From Nageia nagi (taxonomy: Eukaryota > Pinophyta): DNA of 64,000 bases. Numbering within the stretch: the first letter of the stretch is position 1; the number at the start of each line of letters is the position of its first letter. The notes under the pieces are model-generated. The model was given only the letters and a program-made list of their open reading frames with translations. It made no database searches and was not told the DNA's origin. The translations under genes were made by a program, and so were the position numbers. The stretch lies in NCBI GenBank assembly GCA_050084985.1, contig JBITNC010000001.1, forward strand, positions 152,272,001 to 152,336,000, given 5' to 3'. This document shows positions 11,591 through 22,016 of this stretch, piece by piece.

Positions 11591-12279
11591 TTTATTTTTA
11601 TTTTTTTAAACAAAAAAACAAAAAAAAATTATATATAAATATAGAAAAAAATTATGTATTATTTTTTTTTAAATATATATATATATATATTAATTCTATT
11701 TTTTTAATAAAAAAATACAAAAAATAAATTCTATATAAAAACAAAATAGAAGGCTTCTTTTTATATGGTTTTACAAAAAAAATTACAATCTATTGTAGCC
11801 ATTTATAACGTTGCAACAAAGCAGTTTTGCAAAAACTAAATAAGTTTTCTTAACACAAATATTTCAAAAAAAATTACAAACAATCACATTAGATTTTTGT
11901 AATTTTTGCAACACATGTATAATCCCATTTTTGCAATATAACAAAAAATTGCAAATATTAAAGGATCTTTAGCATAGTTTAAGAAATCCAAAAAATAGAT
12001 TTAACTATGTAAAGAAAAATCTCTCCCTTGTTTTTTTTTTTTTGATAAAATTTTGCAGCCACAAAATAAAATAAGTGCAAAATTGTTACCAAAAAATATA
12101 ATTAACATATTTAAAATATTTTTAGTATTGATCATTATAACTCTCAAATATTAGAGAGATTAACTAGATCTAACAAAACAATAATAGATCTAATACTTAA
12201 CCTTAAATTGAAGTTTTAAATAAATTGAAGGTTAAATTTCTAACCTTAACATTAGATCTATCAAAGTTTTTTAATCTAA
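11591..12279 (-). mobile_element. Left part of older Copia element B, split by element A
   Basis: This AT-rich stretch ends at the CCAAA target site of element A and must be contiguous with 21,237-21,504 before that insertion, so it belongs to the leader of element B or to its flank. It includes an (AT)n run at 11,673-11,690. No coding motif is visible, and how far B extends leftwards is uncertain. Confidence 0.4.
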
Positions 12280-12284
12280 CCAAA
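12280..12284. other. Left target-site duplication of element A
   Basis: CCAAA directly precedes the LTR at 12,285. The identical 5-mer follows the other LTR at 21,232-21,236. Confidence 0.9.
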
Positions 12285-12772
12285 TGAAGGAATTAGATCT
12301 ACACTAATCCTCAAGGTCCAAGACTATAGGAAACTTAATCATTCAACATCTACAAGCTAATAACACCATTCACACAAGATAACACCAATATAAGTGGTTC
12401 CTCCCTCCTTGGGAGTACATCCATAACTAGATCTCAATTCTCAAGCTATGCACCCTCTTACTACAATTCCTTTCTCTCCTACACAAACTAGTAGAGTAAT
12501 CTTACTCAAAATCTAAGTTATATTACAAGAGGAGAGGCCCTCTATTTATAGCATGAGAGCACCTCCCTAACCTCCCTTTAACCCAAGGGTAAGGTTAGGG
12601 TTACAATAAATATATTACTTAACTTTAACCTACCAACTAACCACTTGGTAAGGTCAAAGTTTACATAATAAAGAATTCAATAATCCCTTAAGGTATCTAA
12701 ATATCCTTTAAGTGATTAATTGAATTTACAAGCATTTTAGATATTCACAATATTTCATTACAAATTCTAACA
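12285..12772 (-). repeat. 3' LTR of element A
   Basis: The 488-bp segment begins TGAAGGAATTAG on the plus strand and ends TTCTAACA, so on the element strand it starts TGTTAGAA. It is nearly identical to 20,743-21,231. Confidence 0.95.
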
Positions 12773-12783
12773 CTCCCCCTTAA
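12773..12783 (-). other. Polypurine tract of element A
   Basis: The minus strand reads TTAAGGGGGAG immediately before the 3' LTR, identical in its core to the tract of the forward element. Confidence 0.85.
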
Positions 12784-13361
12784 TGCAATATTGGGATAGA
12801 GCGTAGAAGAGAGAAGAGAGAGTAAGAGAGAGTTCTCCTCCATAGAGATACAAGCGGAGATGAGAACATTTACATACTTAAGAATCTTTTTGAGAACTAG
12901 TTTGAGACTCACTACATTACCATTTGACAAAATGGTTTACAATACAATCATTAACCACAACTGGTTTCACTATACATAGTAGTCAATCAACTTTAAGCTG
13001 ACATGTGAGTCTCCATGAGCTTGCTTACACAAGGTGAGTAACCTGCATTTCTAAAGAAGATCTTGAATGCTACAAGCAACTCATGAACAAAATTAGTTAG
13101 ATGCATCATATATTCATTTTATTAATAAGAGAATCAAATAATGCCATCTTATAAATAACTGATCAATGGTGCACTATAAGTCATCACGGAGATGCCAAGC
13201 CATCACTCATAGTCACCTGTTGTATATAGACATGTGTTGATTATTAATAGAGCATAACATATAGATGACTGTACAATACCTAAAGACACATGCCAGATCT
13301 TCCAATATGAATACTTGAACAATGAAACTGATTGATCAATTATATGCTCAAAAAATTATAC

Positions 13362-13603
13362 AAGTTTCTCACGTAGAGCAAACTTACCACAAAGGTATAA
13401 AATGTACAAGAAGTTCCTCACACAGAGCGAACTTACCATGGAGGTATAAAATGTACAACAAGTTTCTCATGCAAAGCAAACTTGCCACGGAGGTATAAAA
13501 AATTGTACAATAAGTTTCTCACGCAGAGCAAACTTACGATGGAGGTATAAAATGTACAAGAAGTTCCTCACACAGAGCGAACTTACCACGGAGGTATATC
13601 ATA
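13362..13603 (-). repeat. 49-52-bp tandem repeat in the 3' untranslated region of element A, five copies
   Basis: AAGTTTCTCA or AAGTTCCTCA begins at 13,362, 13,411, 13,460, 13,512 and 13,561. Each is followed by GAGC(A/G)AACTTAC and GAGGTATA-like strings. Copies are diverged but in register. It lies between the pol stop and the 3' LTR, the same place as the 46-bp array of the forward copy. Confidence 0.9.
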
Positions 13604-13668
13604 ATCAACACTATATAATAGCAAAAAAAGAGCCTCTTAGAGGTGAAGTTGTCATTACTAACAAAAGT

Positions 13669-16600
13669 TCAAACTTCACTCCCCCTTGAGGGCAACTTCA
13701 CCAACCCGAGAGAATCCCTAAGCTTGCTAAACTGAGCTTCAGGAAGGGGCTTGGTGAATAAATTAGTAGAGTTTACAGCATATGGACAATACTCCAAGTG
13801 TATGATGTCATCTAGAACCTTCTCCTTGATAAAATGGGCTTAGATTTCCACATGTTTGGTTCTCTGATGGAACACAGGATTCTTAGCCAAAGAGATAGCC
13901 GATTGATTGTCTGAAGAAATAAGAGATGGGCCATTTTGCTCATACCCAATTTTATTCAGAAGATGCCTCAGCCAAATAGCTTCCTGGGCAACAACAGACA
14001 TGGCTCGATATTCGAATTTGGTGGTAGAAAGAGTCACAGTAGGTTGCTTCTTGGAAGCCCAAGAGATAGCACCTGAACCAATGCTGAACACATATGTAGA
14101 GGTTGATTTTCTGTCATCTTTATCTCCCCCATAATCAGAATCTGAGAACCCAAAGAGAATAATCAAGGGCACTTTGGAATACTTAAGAGCAAGATCCTTT
14201 GTCCCTACCACATACCTCAAGATTTACTTAACAGCATTGAGGTGCTCAACATATGGTTTTTGCATGAATTATGCCATCAGATTCATTGCAAAGGCAATAT
14301 CAAGTTGAGAGATAGTCAGATATAGAAGACTACCGATCAATTGCCTATAAGCTGTAGCATCAACCAACTGAGAATCTAAGCTTAGAGATATAATGATTCC
14401 AGGAGAAACAGGTATTACAGCATATCTACACTCCTCCATTCCAAACTTTTGCAAGATGTCTGATATATACTTAGATTGACTAAGATAAGTACAATCTTTA
14501 TGTTGGTATACTTGCATCCCAAGATAGTAATGCAATAGACCTAGATCAGTCATTTCAAATGTTGCCTTCAGTTTGGATATGCACTCTTGGATGATTTCAA
14601 TATTATTGCCAGTTATGAGAAGATCATCCACATAAAAGAGAATTAAGACCACATCTTTTCTTTTATTGAGTACATAGAGATCTGAGTCAGAGAAGCATTT
14701 GGAAAAACCAATATCTGCAAGGAATCCTAAAATTTTCTTATACCATGCTCTAGGTGCTTGCTTAAGTCCATACAAAGACTTCTTTAGCTTGCACACAAAA
14801 GACTCTTTACCTTCTGGAATAAATCCTTCTGGTTGATTCATGTAGATTTCTACATCTAAGTCACCATTGAGAAATGCACTCTTGACATCAAGTTGAAAAA
14901 CTTTCCATCCTTGAGCTGCAGAAAGAGCAAGGATTATCCTCATAGTAGGCATCTTGGCCATAGGACCAAAGGTTTCCTCATAATCAATACCATATTTCTG
15001 AGCGAATTCTTTGGCCACTAACCTTGCTTTGTATTTTTCAATTTCTCCATCAGAATTGTACTTGACCTTGTATATCCATTTATTTCCAATCACATTTTTC
15101 TCATTGGGATAAGGAACCAAATCCCAAGTTTTATTTTTCATGAGCACCTCATACTCAACTTTTATAGCTTCTATCCAACACTCTTGCTTGGAAGCTTCTT
15201 TGAAGGATGATGGCTCATTCGTATTATCGATTTTGGCAAATAAAGATTTATTCAAGGTCATACTCCTTGTAATTCTCTGAGCTAGAGAATTTTGCTCTTG
15301 TGGTGACTTCCCTACATTATCATCCAACCAGTTAGGTGCAGGCGAAGAATCATCTGAATCAGACACCTCAGCATGAGAAGTCATATCCTCAGGAAGTTCA
15401 TTGAACTTGACATCCTTATAAATAAAGACTATTTTATGGGATGAGTAGAGCCTGTAACCTCTATGTTGATTATCATACCCCACAAAGATGCATTTTTTTG
15501 ATCTTTTATCCAACTTCTTTCTTTTCTCTGAGGTAATGAAGGCAAATGCATCACAATCAAAGACCCTAAAGTGTGAGATGTTAGGTTTCTTTCCTGTCCA
15601 TGCTTCATACAGAGTTTTACCTTCAACTGCTTTAGTAGGACACCTATTCAGGGTGTGAATAGCAATGTGAACAGCTTCACCCCATAAGAAACTAGGAAGG
15701 TTACCCAACATGCACCTTGCCATTTCCATAATGGTTCGATTCTTCCTTTCAACAACTCCATTTTGTTGAGAGATGTAAGGGATTGTGAATTACCACTTGA
15801 TCCCATGTTTAACACAATAGTCGTTAAACTCATTGCTATTATACTCACCCCCATTATCAGATCTCAGCATCTTGATCTTAAAATTAGTTTGATTTTCAAT
15901 AAGAGCCTTGAAGTCTTTAAACCTGTCAAAAGTTTGATCCTTATGCTCAAGTAGATAACCAAATGTCATCCTGCTAAAGTCATCAATGAAGGTCAGAACA
16001 TAAGAAGCTCCCCCTAGAGACTTAGTCTGAAATGGACCCATCAAATCTGAATGCACAAGCTGAAGAGGAAAAGTAGCTCGAGTTGCCTTATCTTTTTCAA
16101 ACTTTTGCCTATTCATCTTTCCTATAATGCACCTTTCATAGAGACCAATTATGGGTGAAATATTAGGTAAACCTTCCACAAGTTCTTGATTTTTCATATC
16201 TTGAATACTCTTGTGGTTAAGGTGCCCTAATCGTTGATGCCAAATATTACCCTTTGAACAAACATTTACAGCAAGACACATCTTTGAAGGAACTTGATCC
16301 ACAATATAAAGGTCATCCTTTACTGATCCTTTCATCAAGGTGGTAAGTCCTTTCTTAACACACTAGGAGTGTGAGGTAAACTCAAATGAGTATCCTTTCC
16401 TTGTAATCTGAATTACAGAGATAAGATTCATCTTTAGTTTAGGCACATAAAAGACATTATCAAGAACCTTTCCATGAATCTTCACACTCCCTATTCCTTG
16501 AACATCAAGGACTGAATTATCACCTATCACAACTGCATCCTTCTTGTACTTATGAAAGTTTTCAAACTTATCCTTTTCATAACACGTGATTAGTGCATCC

Positions 16601-17581
16601 TGAATCAACAATCCAATCATTTGAAATAGTTTGAGTCACTGAGTAGTAGGCAACAGTAGCAGCATGCTTGTTCTTCTTTTTATGATTGAAATTTTTCACA
16701 TTTGCATTTCCCTTACCTTTTTCAACAAATTTCTTTTTACGATAATCATACTCTTTGTGACCAAAGATGCCACAAAAGCTACAATTTCCATCAAACTTTT
16801 CCTTAGGTTTTGGATTGCTTGATCCAGCTTTGTCATTCCTTTGCTTGAAGTTGCCATTATTGTTGCCCTTTTTCTCATGCTTCCTGAAGGTAGATGAGGA
16901 TTTGTTATCTTTGAATTTATAATGTTTTAACTTCTTTTTGAAAGGAGTTTTGGTTGCTCCTAGAGGAATGCTTTTATCCTTTGGAGAAAAGTTCAACATT
17001 TTCTTATTCAAAGTTTTCTCATGCTTTAGAAGGAGTTTAGAAAGGTTATCAAGAGAGATGACATCCTCTTCATCATCTAGCCTAGTTTCCATAACCATGA
17101 CAAAGTTACTAAACTTTGTAGAAAGGCTTTGAAGAATGATGAAGACCATGAACTCATCATTGATCTAGTTGCACCCACAGCCAACCAGTTGTGTCCTAAG
17201 GTCAATGATTTTGGTTAAGTAAATAGAAGCACTTTCATCTTCACCTTGACGATATTGCAATAACTTTTGTAAAATAGTGAACCTCCTTGAAAATTTTGAC
17301 CCAAGGTAAATTTTCTTCAGCCTATACCAAGCTTCCTTTGCTAATGTTGAAGAAGAGATCATGAGAAGTACGTCATTTGAAACTGCATGATAAATCATTG
17401 AAGTTGCTAACTCATTCTTTGAGTTGTAGATTTCAAGAGCCTTCTCATCTGTAGGAGCGACCAAGTCTTCATTAACTGTCTGCCATAGCTTCCTTACTTG
17501 TAACTCAGCTTTCATACAAGGTTCCCATATGCCGAAGTTAGAACCATCGAGTATATGCTTGGGTATGAAGGTTTCAACCAT
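13669..17581 (-). pseudogene. Disabled Copia gag-pol of element A
   Basis: The frame starts at ATG 17,581 (MVETFIPKHILDGSNFGIW, typical Copia gag N-terminus) and ends at TGA 13,669, about 1,304 codons. Order: gag; zinc knuckle CSFCGIFGHKEYDY (last Cys replaced by Tyr); protease WIVDSGCTNH; GAG-pre-integrase; integrase with HSDLMG, RSDNGGEYNS and VVERKNRT; reverse transcriptase with YVDDLLIT near 14,620; RNase H with DSDYGGD, KFEYRA and SSDNQSA. In-frame stops lie at 17,165 (TAG), 16,363 (TAG), 15,790 (TAA), 14,269 (TAA), 14,224 (TAA) and 13,840 (TAA). One frameshift falls between 16,577 and 16,620, just after the protease active site. Two of the stops (14,224 and 13,840) are CAA in the forward copy. 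The element could move now only with proteins supplied in trans. Confidence 0.93.
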
Positions 17582-20500
17582 TGCTACACAAAAGTAAATA
17601 AGCAAGAAGAATGAATAAATTTCTAAATTTACCATCTATACAAATCAAACATTGATAAGTAAACATGTCCCACATGTGCAAACTTATAAACCAAGATCCG
17701 TAGAAGGATAAAGTTGAGGTTATTTTCTTGTATAGAATTAGGCCTTCACCTGGATGCCCGCAAAGTGGAGCCCAAGTACTACCAATCCTCAACCAGTTCA
17801 CCTTGGTTAGTAATATACTCTCTCAAGGAGAAGTACCAACTATTTTCCAAGGATTCGACGTATCTTGGACCGACCATTTTAATTATCTTGTTTAAGGTTT
17901 TCAAGTTTTCCTCCTAGGTTATCAAGATAATCCTTGAATGGATGTGCGGACATGTGGTATCACTACACACATGCCTGTCCACCTAATAGAGTTATGTCCA
18001 ATCCAACAGAGGTCTTAGGGGCAATTAAGATGGATTTACCACCACTTGGTTCTTCGAACTAAAAAGGCTCCAGTTTGCCCTATCCTCACCTTGTGGCTCC
18101 CCAAACAAGTCATGTTATGGAAAAGTACATGCAGATGTGTTCATTTTAGGGGTTACTTTCAATATTTTGCATTTTGCAAGTATAAAGAAATTATACAAAA
18201 ATATAAAGTAAAGTATTAAAAATACATCATCCACATGAACTTGAAATATAAGAGTCCAATGGGTTTTGTACTAACTCCTAAAGGACATTCTTACATTTTG
18301 CATACTTGCTCAAGTTCATAAATTCATTCAACACTTTAATGAATTTAAAAGGGCTAAGTCCTACTTAGCATTAATCCATAACTTAAAAAATTAAACATGA
18401 ATTATTCCATAACTTAAAAATTAAGTAATAAACATGCTTTATTCTTACACAAGATTAAGAGGCATGCATTACAAATTTAGCATGCAAGATCTAGATAAAG
18501 TTTTAAGTAAAAAAAAACTATACAAATTCCCCCCTTTTTTTACTTAAAGTTTTATCCCTAAAACTTGTATGCTAAAATTGTCTTTTAAGTATGCATTTAT
18601 ATTTTAAGTAAAAAATTTTCCTTGTTTACTTAAAAAATAGCATAGGTTTCCCTTTTAGGAAACATGAAATCATTAAAAAATACTTAGGTAAAAAAATCCC
18701 TTAAAGTGTTAATTTTACACTAATATTTATCATTTTACCTAAGTAAATTGCCAAACTTAAAAGTATTTAAGGCAAATAAAAAAAATATACTCCTAAAGAA
18801 TTAACTTTATTTGCCACATTTTTTAAAAAATTGGATAGCATTGAAGAGTAATGATGTATCTACTTACTTTAAAGTATTATAGTCATCATGATAATGCTTA
18901 AAGTTGGAGTATAAGTACTTCTAAGTGCATTTAATAGGAACAAATGACTTGTAAGCAAGCAAAAATATCAAATGCCTACCAAAAAGTATACGTTTGCTTC
19001 TTGGGAGCTTGCAAGTATTAATGAAAAGAAAGGAGACCTATGCATAGTTAATGCTACTTTTACCTCAAGCACTCCAAGTAAACAAAAAAGTACTCCAAGT
19101 CAAAAAAAAAAATGCTTTTAGGTAAAATAGTGATGGCTACCCTTCCCTTACCAAGAAGGAGAATACGTTTCTTGTTTGTGCATTTAATTTTTTTTTTAGA
19201 GAGAATGCAGTGTTCGTTGTTTACTATATTGACTCGGGGTTGCAGCTTATTCTGTAGTGGGTGATAGGAATCATTGTGCTTGTGTTTTGTTTCCTCAATT
19301 GGAGTCGCTTTCATTTGGAGATCATGTTGAAACTGGGCAGCAGTTTCACTTTGGTGGCATTTGTTGTTGTAGTTGCATCTTGCACTGTACTGGCTATGGT
19401 TGCCACACTCCCTCTTGCATAGCTCTTCTTCTTCCATGTTTTTCTTATGAAAAAGGGTCTTAGCATGTATGATTACATTATAGCAATGAGAGAGCAGGAA
19501 CAGGCAAACTTAGAAGGAATGCAAAGTCCACAGATGTCTACTGTGAGTTCTGCTACAGCTATAAGCAGTGCAAGTTCTGTTAGTGCTTTACATCAAGGAG
19601 CATGGTGCACACTACCACATCTCTTCATGGAAGATCAGTTTTATGTGTTGAGACCAGAAGGAGCTATGTATTCCCTTGAGAGAGGCAATAAGCATGCTAA
19701 TAGGAAGCAAGGTGGAAGGATGGGGCAAAGGAATAGTGGGTCAGTAAGGATTAGTCCTTGGAGGTGGAGATTTACAGTGGAAAGTTCACTGTGGTGCGTT
19801 TGGTGATGGGAGCAGCGTTGCCTGGGTTGGATATCATTCGACCATTGCAGTCCATAAGATTGCATTTTGGTGAGGCATTCTTAAGAAGTTCCTGGAGTTT
19901 GGTACAAAAGTGCTATGTGCATGCAAGGTTTAGAGGCCCAAAATCAGCAAAAAATGGTTCAGACACTAACTCATTATCCACACTAAAGCAAATGGTGGGG
20001 CATGGAAACCACTCGACCTTGAGATCTTCCTATTTTTTTTAACACCCAAATATAGCAATGCCATCATAAGTGTGGTCAATGAAATTGTGTATTACAAAAA
20101 TACCCAATAACATAAAATACTACACCTCCACGAATTGGAATAAAGGCAAAACAATGGAGGTGAGGTTGAATTGTATCACTCACTCTCTGCGTTGTATTGT
20201 TCTCATTATTCTATATAGAGAATCAGATTACCACATGATTTTCTATGCATATGCACATGGATCAAACCCACAACAGCCATAACAATAATAGAGGACAAAG
20301 GGGGCACCAGAGGATAGCCAATGGAGGGAGACCAAAGTTAGCAATGGAGGTGAGCGGTAGAATATTTTTAGAAGATGTGTAATGATTTTTAGAAGGTCAC
20401 GCTAGTTTGCATGATTTTTGCAACCACGAGGGCAAAAGCAAATGGCAAGGAGGGCCATGAGAGAAGAGACCAATCAAAGACTAGCAAGAGGCAGAGATGA

Positions 20501-20728
20501 AGTGCTAGTGCAATGGGTTTTGAGAAGGAGAAGAGCAGCACAGAGAGCATATGTTTTTGAAAGGGAGAAACCCAATAGATAAACCCAACAATTTTGGAGT
20601 AGCCACGCAGTAAAAAAATTGCTCCAGGGGCTTCTATTATGTTTTACCTCAATAATGTAAGAAGATGAGAAATGGAGACCTCCAAATTGAAGAAGTTTCA
20701 AAGAATGTTAAAGGAGCTTCCACACCAA
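17582..20728 (-). other. Leader of element A, carrying foreign sequence
   Basis: This 3.1-kb segment separates the primer site from gag. Its ends resemble the leader of the forward copy: near 20,640-20,700 close to the LTR, and the A/T homopolymer-rich part 18,130-18,900 close to gag. The middle, roughly 19,000-20,600, has no counterpart there and includes the palmitoyltransferase fragment described separately. A further stretch at 19,770-20,040 reads protein-like on the plus strand (VHCGAFGDGSSVAWVGYHS) but I cannot identify it. Confidence 0.7.
19208..19806 (+). pseudogene. Captured fragment of a DHHC-type protein S-acyltransferase gene
   Basis: One plus-strand frame covers about 200 codons and reads as the C-terminal half of a plant DHHC palmitoyltransferase. 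It starts with a membrane segment (after YYIDSGLQLIL), then LKLGSSFTL, a second membrane segment (ASCTVLAMVATLPLA, LFFFHVFLMKKG) and the conserved tail YDYIIAMREQEQ, QSPQMSTVSS, GAWCTLPHLFMEDQF, and SVRISPW near 19,755. The catalytic DHHC domain itself is not present. Two in-frame stops (TAG at 19,255 and 19,420) fall where these proteins have Gln. A T-tract followed by AATGCAG just upstream looks like a splice acceptor, suggesting capture of genomic DNA. Homology ends near 19,770; the remaining codons to 19,806 are unrelated. It lies antisense in the leader of element A and is not functional here. Confidence 0.85.
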
Positions 20729-20740
20729 GCTCTGATACCA
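20729..20740 (-). other. Primer-binding site of element A
   Basis: The minus strand reads TGGTATCAGAGC, the canonical initiator methionine tRNA site, two bases inside the 5' LTR. Confidence 0.95.
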
Positions 20741-20742
20741 AT

Positions 20743-21231
20743 TGAAGGAATTAGATCTACACTAATCATCAAGGTCCAAGACTATAGGAAACTTAATCAT
20801 TCAACATCTACAAGCTAATAACACCATTCACACAAGATAACACCAATATAAGTGGTTCCTCCCTCCTTGGGAGTACATCCACAACTAGATCTCAATTCTC
20901 AAGCTATGCACCCTCTTACTACAATTCCTTTCTCTCCTACACAAACTAGTAGAGTAATCTTACTCAAAATCTAAGTTATATTACAAGAGGAGAGGCCCTC
21001 TATTTATAGCATGAGAGCACCTCCCTAACCTCCCTTTAACCCAAGGGTAAGGTTAGGGTTACAATAAATATATTACTTAACTTTAACCTACCAACTAACC
21101 ACTTAGAAAGGTCAAAGTTTACATAATAAAGAATTCAATTAATCCCTTAAGGTATCTAAATATCCTTTAAGTGATTAATTAAATTTACAAGGAGTTTAGA
21201 TATTCACAATATTTCATTACAAATTCTAACA
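20743..21231 (-). repeat. 5' LTR of element A
   Basis: The 489-bp segment is nearly identical to 12,285-12,772, with the same TG...CA-type termini on the element strand. CTCTATTTATAG (20,998-21,009) reads CTATAAATAGAG on the minus strand and is probably the promoter TATA box. Confidence 0.95.
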
Positions 21232-21236
21232 CCAAA
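21232..21236. other. Right target-site duplication of element A
   Basis: CCAAA follows the 5' LTR and matches 12,280-12,284 exactly. Confidence 0.9.
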
Positions 21237-21518
21237 TACATATATTAGATCTAATTTTTAAATACTACTAACATGTAACTAAGGTAAAATTTTACCTTAG
21301 ATTTTAGCTTATTATTTTTAAGATAAAACATGTTAGTATAGATATCAAATTTCAACTTCAAAATAAGAAATTAAAATGGACTAACCATTGAAGTTTCAAA
21401 TAAAAATTGAAACAAGTTTAGAGAATAAACATATACCTTTAAATTTTAAGAGAGTTATCTCAAATTTCCAAGTGCAAGAATGGTGAAGAGAAGCCTCCAA
21501 GATGGCTCTAATACCAAA
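21237..21518 (-). mobile_element. Leader start and primer site of element B
   Basis: The minus strand at 21,504-21,516 reads TGGTATTAGAGCC, a one-mismatch methionine-tRNA primer site two bases inside LTR B. It is followed by CTTGGAGGCTTCTCTTCAC, which also appears right after the primer site of the forward copy (about 1678-1696). The rest is AT-rich leader up to the point where element A interrupted it. Confidence 0.75.
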
Positions 21519-22016
21519 TGACAGAATTGAAGGATTCCATACCCAAGATCACCTTGAAGGATTCCATACATCTTCAACAAAATTAACATATCTATATTAG
21601 GAACTCAACAATAAAACTATCACACAAAGTGACACGTAGATGTATAGTGGTTCCTCCATCTCTTGGGAGTACATCCACTTTAAACCATCTTTTCTATTAC
21701 TTCTCATAAGAGAACTCTTCTACAAATTCTCAAGAATTTTTCTATAAGAATTCTTCTACAAAACTCCTATGAGAGCATTCCTATAATTCTACAAGACTAG
21801 TATTTTCATGCTTCTTCAAGTGTGTCTTATGAGAGGAGGGTAACCCTTTATTTATAACATACAACCCTCTCTTTAACCACCCTTTTACCCAAGGGTTAAG
21901 TTAACATTTTCTAATATTTTATTTCCTTAATACTTAAGGTATCTAGATACCTTTAAGTATTTAGTAGGTTACATGAAAGAGAGGTATTATACAATAATGC
22001 ATTATAATTTCTAACA
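21519..22016 (-). repeat. 5' LTR of element B
   Basis: On the minus strand it starts TGTTAGAAATTATAATGCAT, close to the LTR starts at 1135 and 8137, and it ends at TGACAG (plus strand) beside the primer site. It is 498 bp long. It is the host of the nested insertion. Confidence 0.8.

Larger units (their letters stand above)
12285..21231 (-). mobile_element. Full-length Copia LTR retrotransposon, element A (8.95 kb)
   Basis: Both LTRs, primer site, gag-pol, polypurine tract and a perfect CCAAA duplication are present, all oriented on the minus strand. The LTRs differ by about eight changes in 489 bp by eye, so insertion was recent. The element lies inside the leader of a related older element (B). 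Gag-pol is disabled by six in-frame stops and one frameshift. The leader is unusually long (about 3.1 kb) and carries a captured host-gene fragment in antisense. The whole family in this window shares LTR termini, RT sequence and a tandem-repeated 3' untranslated region. Confidence 0.95.

Noticed and set aside
11673-11690. (AT)n run as a regulatory or origin element
   Set aside because: A short microsatellite of about nine units in AT-rich DNA; no supporting signal.
13362-13603. Regular ~50-bp repeats resembling a CRISPR array
   Set aside because: Units are contiguous and diverged without unique spacers, and they lie in the 3' untranslated region of a plant retrotransposon.
19060-19437. Minus-strand 125-codon frame in the leader of element A as an accessory retroelement gene
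   Set aside because: It is the antisense shadow of the captured palmitoyltransferase text, whose plus-strand reading has clear family motifs.
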